This document shows positions 61,992-64,000 of a stretch of DNA of 64,000 nt, one piece after another. Within the stretch, counting starts at the first letter, position 1. The number at the start of each line of letters is the position of its first letter. The position numbers and the translations under genes were made by a program. The notes beneath the pieces were generated by a model, which was not told the origin of the DNA, searched no databases, and saw only the letters and a list, made by a program, of their open reading frames with translations. The DNA is from Bacillota bacterium (GTDB lineage: Bacteria > Bacillota > Clostridia > Lachnospirales > Lachnospiraceae): assembly GCA_023423045.1 (NCBI GenBank), contig JAFAGA010000053.1:23617-87616 (forward strand). Direction: 5' to 3'.

Positions 61992-62038
61992 TACTAAATC
62001 TAAAGTTGCAGAATTCTGGCGATTATTTTAATACTAAA
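61988..62038. repeat. 11-bp direct repeat at the element end
   Basis: TTAATACTAAA occurs at 61988-61998 and 62028-62038, 40 bases apart, immediately inside the presumed element boundary. Such pairs near element ends can be arm sites for an integrase; this is inference. Confidence 0.4.
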
Positions 62039-62221
62039 GAAATAGCTCAAAAGCTAATAGCATTGAGGACTGAGTATAGGTTATCACAATATAAACTATC
62101 TATAGCCTCTTCTGTAAGCCGACAAACAATTGTAAAAATTGAAAACGGTGATTATGTTGCCCCCTTTTATATTCGAAAATTATTTGCATTTTTTAAGGTT
62201 GATCCTTTTAAATCGATATAG
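62006..62221 (+). CDS. HTH (Cro/CI-type) regulator at the element end
   Basis: A 71-residue helix-turn-helix protein. ALRTEYRLSQYKLSIASSVS followed by RQTIVKIENGDYVAPFYIRK is a standard Cro/CI domain ending in FFKVDPFKSI. The start is a TTG without a strong ribosome site; an internal start is possible. Expression could come from the promoter of the interrupted transporter gene. A bidirectional terminator follows. Role in element control is inferred. Confidence 0.7.
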   Translation: MQNSGDYFNTKEIAQKLIALRTEYRLSQYKLSIASSVSRQTIVKIENGDYVAPFYIRKLFAFFKVDPFKSI

Positions 62222-62236
62222 CTTAATATTCTTCTG

Positions 62237-62270
62237 AAAGAAAGAGCGTGATTGTCACTGCTCTTTCTTT
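62237..62270. terminator. Bidirectional terminator between the two HTH genes
   Basis: A perfect 11-bp stem AAAGAAAGAGC/GCTCTTTCTTT whose inner part can extend by GTG/CAC. T-rich tails are present on both strands. It ends both convergent HTH genes. Confidence 0.8.
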
Positions 62271-62503
62271 TATTGCTGATCTGGTACGTACTCCATGATA
62301 TCCCCTGGTTGACAGCTTAAAAATTCACAAACATCCTGTATCGTTCTTGTGTCTACATGCCCTTTGCCATAACGCATTTTTTCTACAATTCCCGGACTTA
62401 TCCCGCACTCTCGCAAATAACTCCATCTTTTATCCTGCATCATAAGCAGTGTATCAAGTTTATCAAAACTGATCCTTACGGGCTTGTTTGCCTTATTTGC
62501 CAT
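62270..62503 (-). CDS. Compact HTH repressor of the element, YozG-like
   Basis: A 77-residue regulator: RISFDKLDTLLMMQDKRWSY, LRECGISPGIVEKMRYGKGH and VDTRTIQDVCEFLSCQPGDI form a Cro/CI-type HTH with the closing GDIMEYVPDQQ. GGAGG lies 10 bases before the ATG. It is divergent from the gene at 62701, and three identical-type palindromes lie between them, one adjoining its own -35 box. It is therefore the best candidate for the repressor that binds them. Confidence 0.8.
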   Translation of the reverse strand: MANKANKPVRISFDKLDTLLMMQDKRWSYLRECGISPGIVEKMRYGKGHVDTRTIQDVCEFLSCQPGDIMEYVPDQQ

Positions 62504-62537
62504 TCTACCACATCCTCCATGTAATACTTATGTATTA

Positions 62538-62566
62538 AATATAGTATATTATATCGTAAATGTCAA
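62538..62566 (-). promoter_or_regulatory. Leftward promoter of the repressor gene
   Basis: On the minus strand perfect -35 TTGACA (62561-62566), 17-base spacer and -10 TATATT (62538-62543). The first operator begins two bases upstream of the -35. Confidence 0.7.
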
Positions 62567-62568
62567 TA

Positions 62569-62653
62569 GTACTATATATAGTGCAATTATAACAATATAT
62601 TTGTACTATATTTAGTACATTTGTATATTTACTTTGCGTACTATATATAGTAC
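62569..62653. promoter_or_regulatory. Three palindromic operators between divergent promoters
   Basis: Sites GTACTATATATAGTGC (62569-62584), GTACTATATTTAGTAC (62603-62618) and GTACTATATATAGTAC (62638-62653) share the palindrome GTACTATATWTAGTAC. Centres are 34 and 35 bases apart. The third is a perfect palindrome lying between the -35 and -10 of the rightward promoter. The layout resembles the operator set of a phage lysogeny switch. Confidence 0.85.
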
Positions 62654-62656
62654 AAT
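62628..62656 (+). promoter_or_regulatory. Rightward promoter of the element
   Basis: TTTACT (62628-62633), 17-base spacer and TACAAT (62651-62656), about 45 bases before the gene at 62701. The third operator overlaps the -10. Confidence 0.6.
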
Positions 62657-62700
62657 AATATTATAAGGAACAGATAATAAATCAAACGGAGGTAATCACA

Positions 62701-62934
62701 ATGAGAAATCTTATAAGGGTAAACGGAACATACGGAACTAAAATCGGTGGCAAAATCGCTTGTACCAAGCAGGGAGCCATAGACATATATAAGGCATTCT
62801 TGGCAGTCTGCTACAAGGATTTATCCGCAGAAAGCGCCTCGGTTCTCTGCAATGCCGAAGCCGATATGATACAAATCGGTTTCACTTACGAAGAGCTGGA
62901 GGAAATGGAAACAGCATACTTACAAACTTTATAA
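62701..62934 (+). CDS. Small element protein, unassigned
   Basis: A 77-residue protein (MRNLIRVNGTYGTKIGGKIA, CTKQGAIDIYKAFLAVCYKD, and an acidic helical end ELEEMETAYLQTL). No known domain recognised. GGAGG lies eight bases before the ATG. It is the first gene under the rightward operator-controlled promoter, so it is probably an early gene of the element. Confidence 0.7.
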   Translation: MRNLIRVNGTYGTKIGGKIACTKQGAIDIYKAFLAVCYKDLSAESASVLCNAEADMIQIGFTYEELEEMETAYLQTL

Positions 62935-62990
62935 GCTTTGCACCTGGCCTATCGGGTATACGGGGAATTAATTAAATGGAGGTAGTAAGG

Positions 62991-63218
62991 ATGAAGAAAC
63001 CAATAACACTTGGCAGAGTAGTAAATAAAATACCTGGAAATCAGTACATTATGGTAAGGGATTATTTAAGTGGCGTGCATTATGCGGACGATGCAACATG
63101 TAAAGTTGTTGACAATGTGATAGATTACAGGCAAGACCTTCGGAATGCTGCTGTGTACGGGATATCCATTGAAGGCAACAACATTTTGGTAATCGATGTA
63201 CTTATTGATAACGAATAA
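62991..63218 (+). CDS. Small element protein, unassigned
   Basis: A 75-residue protein beginning MKKPITLGRVVNKIPGNQYI and ending EGNNILVIDVLIDNE, mostly beta-strand in character. GGAGG lies eight bases before this ATG; an in-frame ATG at 62976 overlaps the site. It follows the previous orphan gene by 56 bases on the same strand. No family recognised. Confidence 0.65.
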   Translation: MKKPITLGRVVNKIPGNQYIMVRDYLSGVHYADDATCKVVDNVIDYRQDLRNAAVYGISIEGNNILVIDVLIDNE

Positions 63219-63261
63219 ATTACACGCTGTGCCAACGGCAGGACGGGCAAAGGAGGTCGCT

Positions 63262-63501
63262 ATGACACAAAAAGAATATAAGAAATGTACCGGGCTAATG
63301 ATTGATGCCATTGTACATGCTAAGCAGTCTGAGGAATATTATGCAGAGGTGAGGGATGATAAATCACTTACCGATACCGCAAGACAGATTAAGGAGCTGC
63401 AAGGGCAGAGCGCCCTGGGGTATGCAGAGGGTATTAACCAGGCTCTTGCCGTAATTGGCTTTAAGCATGAGCGGATGAAGGAATTGAATAAATTATTATA
63501 A
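63262..63501 (+). CDS. Small helical element protein, unassigned
   Basis: A 79-residue charged, helical protein (MTQKEYKKCTGLMIDAIVHA, ARQIKELQGQSALGYAEGIN, FKHERMKELNKLL). AAAGGAGG lies five bases before the ATG; the frame is open upstream to 63196 but lacks a site there. Third gene of the rightward operon, 43 bases after the previous one. No family recognised. Confidence 0.65.
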   Translation: MTQKEYKKCTGLMIDAIVHAKQSEEYYAEVRDDKSLTDTARQIKELQGQSALGYAEGINQALAVIGFKHERMKELNKLL

Positions 63502-63566
63502 GCTGGCTCCGGCAAGGGCAGAAACCTATCCGGGATAATTTATTTTTACGTATTTACATATTTGTA

Positions 63567-63595
63567 TTTACAATGTGTATACATTGATGTATAAT
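63567..63595 (+). promoter_or_regulatory. Promoter of the ribbon-helix-helix gene
   Basis: TTTACA (63567-63572), 17-base spacer and perfect TATAAT (63590-63595). The spacer contains the near-palindrome AATGTGTATACATT, a plausible autoregulatory site. Confidence 0.65.
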
Positions 63596-63623
63596 AAAAT
63601 AAAAAAACTAATGGAGGTTGCAC

Positions 63624-64000
63624 ATGAAAGAAGAGAATATTAATATCAGGATTGATCAGGAGCTTAAGGCAAAATTTAAGAATTTAGCTGAAATTGACGG
63701 TCGTACATTGTCGAATTGGTTGATTGAGCTTGGAAAGCGTGAGCTTATGCTTACTGAATACAAGGAAAACAAGACATGGTATGTGAGTTTGCCTGGAAAT
63801 CGTCAGGATTTAAAAATTGTCGGTAGAACTTTGCAGGAGGCGGTACATAATAGAATAAATGATTTGGTGTATTATGATGGTCGTGAATTTGAATATGTAA
63901 AATCAGTTTTAGGATATAATTTAGAATATGATGAATATAAGTCTGGTTGCCAAGTAGTATTAAGGTTTGTTGTTGAGGTAACAAAAACAAATGATCATAC
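63624..64000 (+). CDS. Ribbon-helix-helix protein (C-terminus beyond window)
   Basis: The N-terminal 45 residues (MKEENINIRIDQELKAKFKN, LAEIDGRTLSNWLIELGKRE) are a ribbon-helix-helix DNA-binding domain of the CopG/Arc type. The next 80 residues (TWYVSLPGNRQDLKIVGRTL, NLEYDEYKSGCQVV) look like a beta-rich effector or dimer domain and continue past the right edge. GGAGG lies six bases before the ATG. Its promoter contains a palindrome, consistent with autoregulation. Antitoxin, plasmid-type regulator or relaxase accessory factor are all possible. Confidence 0.75.
   Translation, partial: MKEENINIRIDQELKAKFKNLAEIDGRTLSNWLIELGKRELMLTEYKENKTWYVSLPGNRQDLKIVGRTLQEAVHNRINDLVYYDGREFEYVKSVLGYNLEYDEYKSGCQVVLRFVVEVTKTNDH

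Larger units (their letters stand above)
61955..64000. mobile_element. Left end of a probable integrated element
   Basis: The boundary is placed where the ABC ATPase loses similarity to its family, near 61955-61965. To the right are two HTH regulators around a divergent operator region, short orphan genes and a ribbon-helix-helix gene, all short and AT-richer than the chromosome to the left. No integrase, relaxase or structural gene is visible, so prophage and conjugative element cannot be told apart. The right end is outside the window. Confidence 0.65.

Noticed and set aside
1..64000. CRISPR array
   Set aside because: No regularly spaced identical repeats with unique spacers were seen; the only repeats are operators, SOS boxes and inverted repeats.

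Overview
The window looks like chromosomal DNA of an anaerobic, spore-forming Clostridia member, most likely Lachnospiraceae; the genus is not resolvable by reading. Supporting genes are a one-piece pyruvate:ferredoxin oxidoreductase, NfnAB, SpoVB, a MetA with the acetyl-CoA-type residue, an oxygen-type H-NOX chemoreceptor, split gcvPA/gcvPB and a glycine riboswitch. Most genes lie on the minus strand and nearly all have a clear GGAGG-type ribosome binding site, which was used to correct many starts.

Layout. 0-3.3 kb: iscR-iscS-iscU-mnmA, an Fe-S/tRNA-thiolation operon with a consensus promoter and a probable IscR operator. 3.4-6.7 kb: spoVB converging on a diguanylate cyclase paired with a small HTH gene. 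6.9-20.8 kb: a mannoside-use locus (YesN/YesM-type two-component system, CUT1 ABC importer, unassigned alpha/beta hydrolase, GH92, GH130) with a separate kinase-less sensor gene facing away. 20.8-28.3 kb: metA, ligA, rluF, two unassigned small or secreted proteins, an EcsC protein, tRNA-Arg(CCG). 28.3-40.5 kb: H-NOX chemoreceptor, PFOR with a long palindromic leader, a DUF5688 protein, a membrane protein, a GGDEF-EAL protein and NfnAB. 40.7-46.2 kb: HD hydrolase with two tiny basic proteins, CYTH protein, HAD-GNAT fusion, ECF sigma/anti-sigma pair, a Thr/Gly-repeat lipoprotein. 46.3-48.8 kb: a two-gene putative DNA-repair system (DUF4130-type protein plus radical SAM/HhH protein) whose promoter is bracketed by two identical LexA-type boxes. 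49-58.5 kb: GH20 hexosaminidase, then gcvT-gcvH-gcvPA-gcvPB-lplA-lpdA behind a tandem glycine riboswitch. 58.5-61.3 kb: small proteins, DnaA-box-like motifs, a 28-residue four-cysteine peptide gene with its own very strong terminator, a cell-wall amidase and a duplicated-domain protein with a structured leader.

From about 61.96 kb to the right edge the character changes. A sulfonate/nitrate-type ABC ATPase loses its C-terminus and is followed by AT-richer small genes: two HTH regulators, a divergent promoter region with three 16-bp palindromic operators, three orphan genes and a ribbon-helix-helix gene cut by the window end. This is read as the left end of an integrated mobile element that interrupted the transporter gene; its integrase and right end are outside the window.

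The best candidates for undescribed biology are the SOS-type radical SAM repair pair, the cysteine-rich micropeptide gene, the three-operator switch in the element, the palindromic PFOR leader and the unassigned hydrolase in the mannoside locus. No CRISPR array, rRNA operon or complete IS element was seen.
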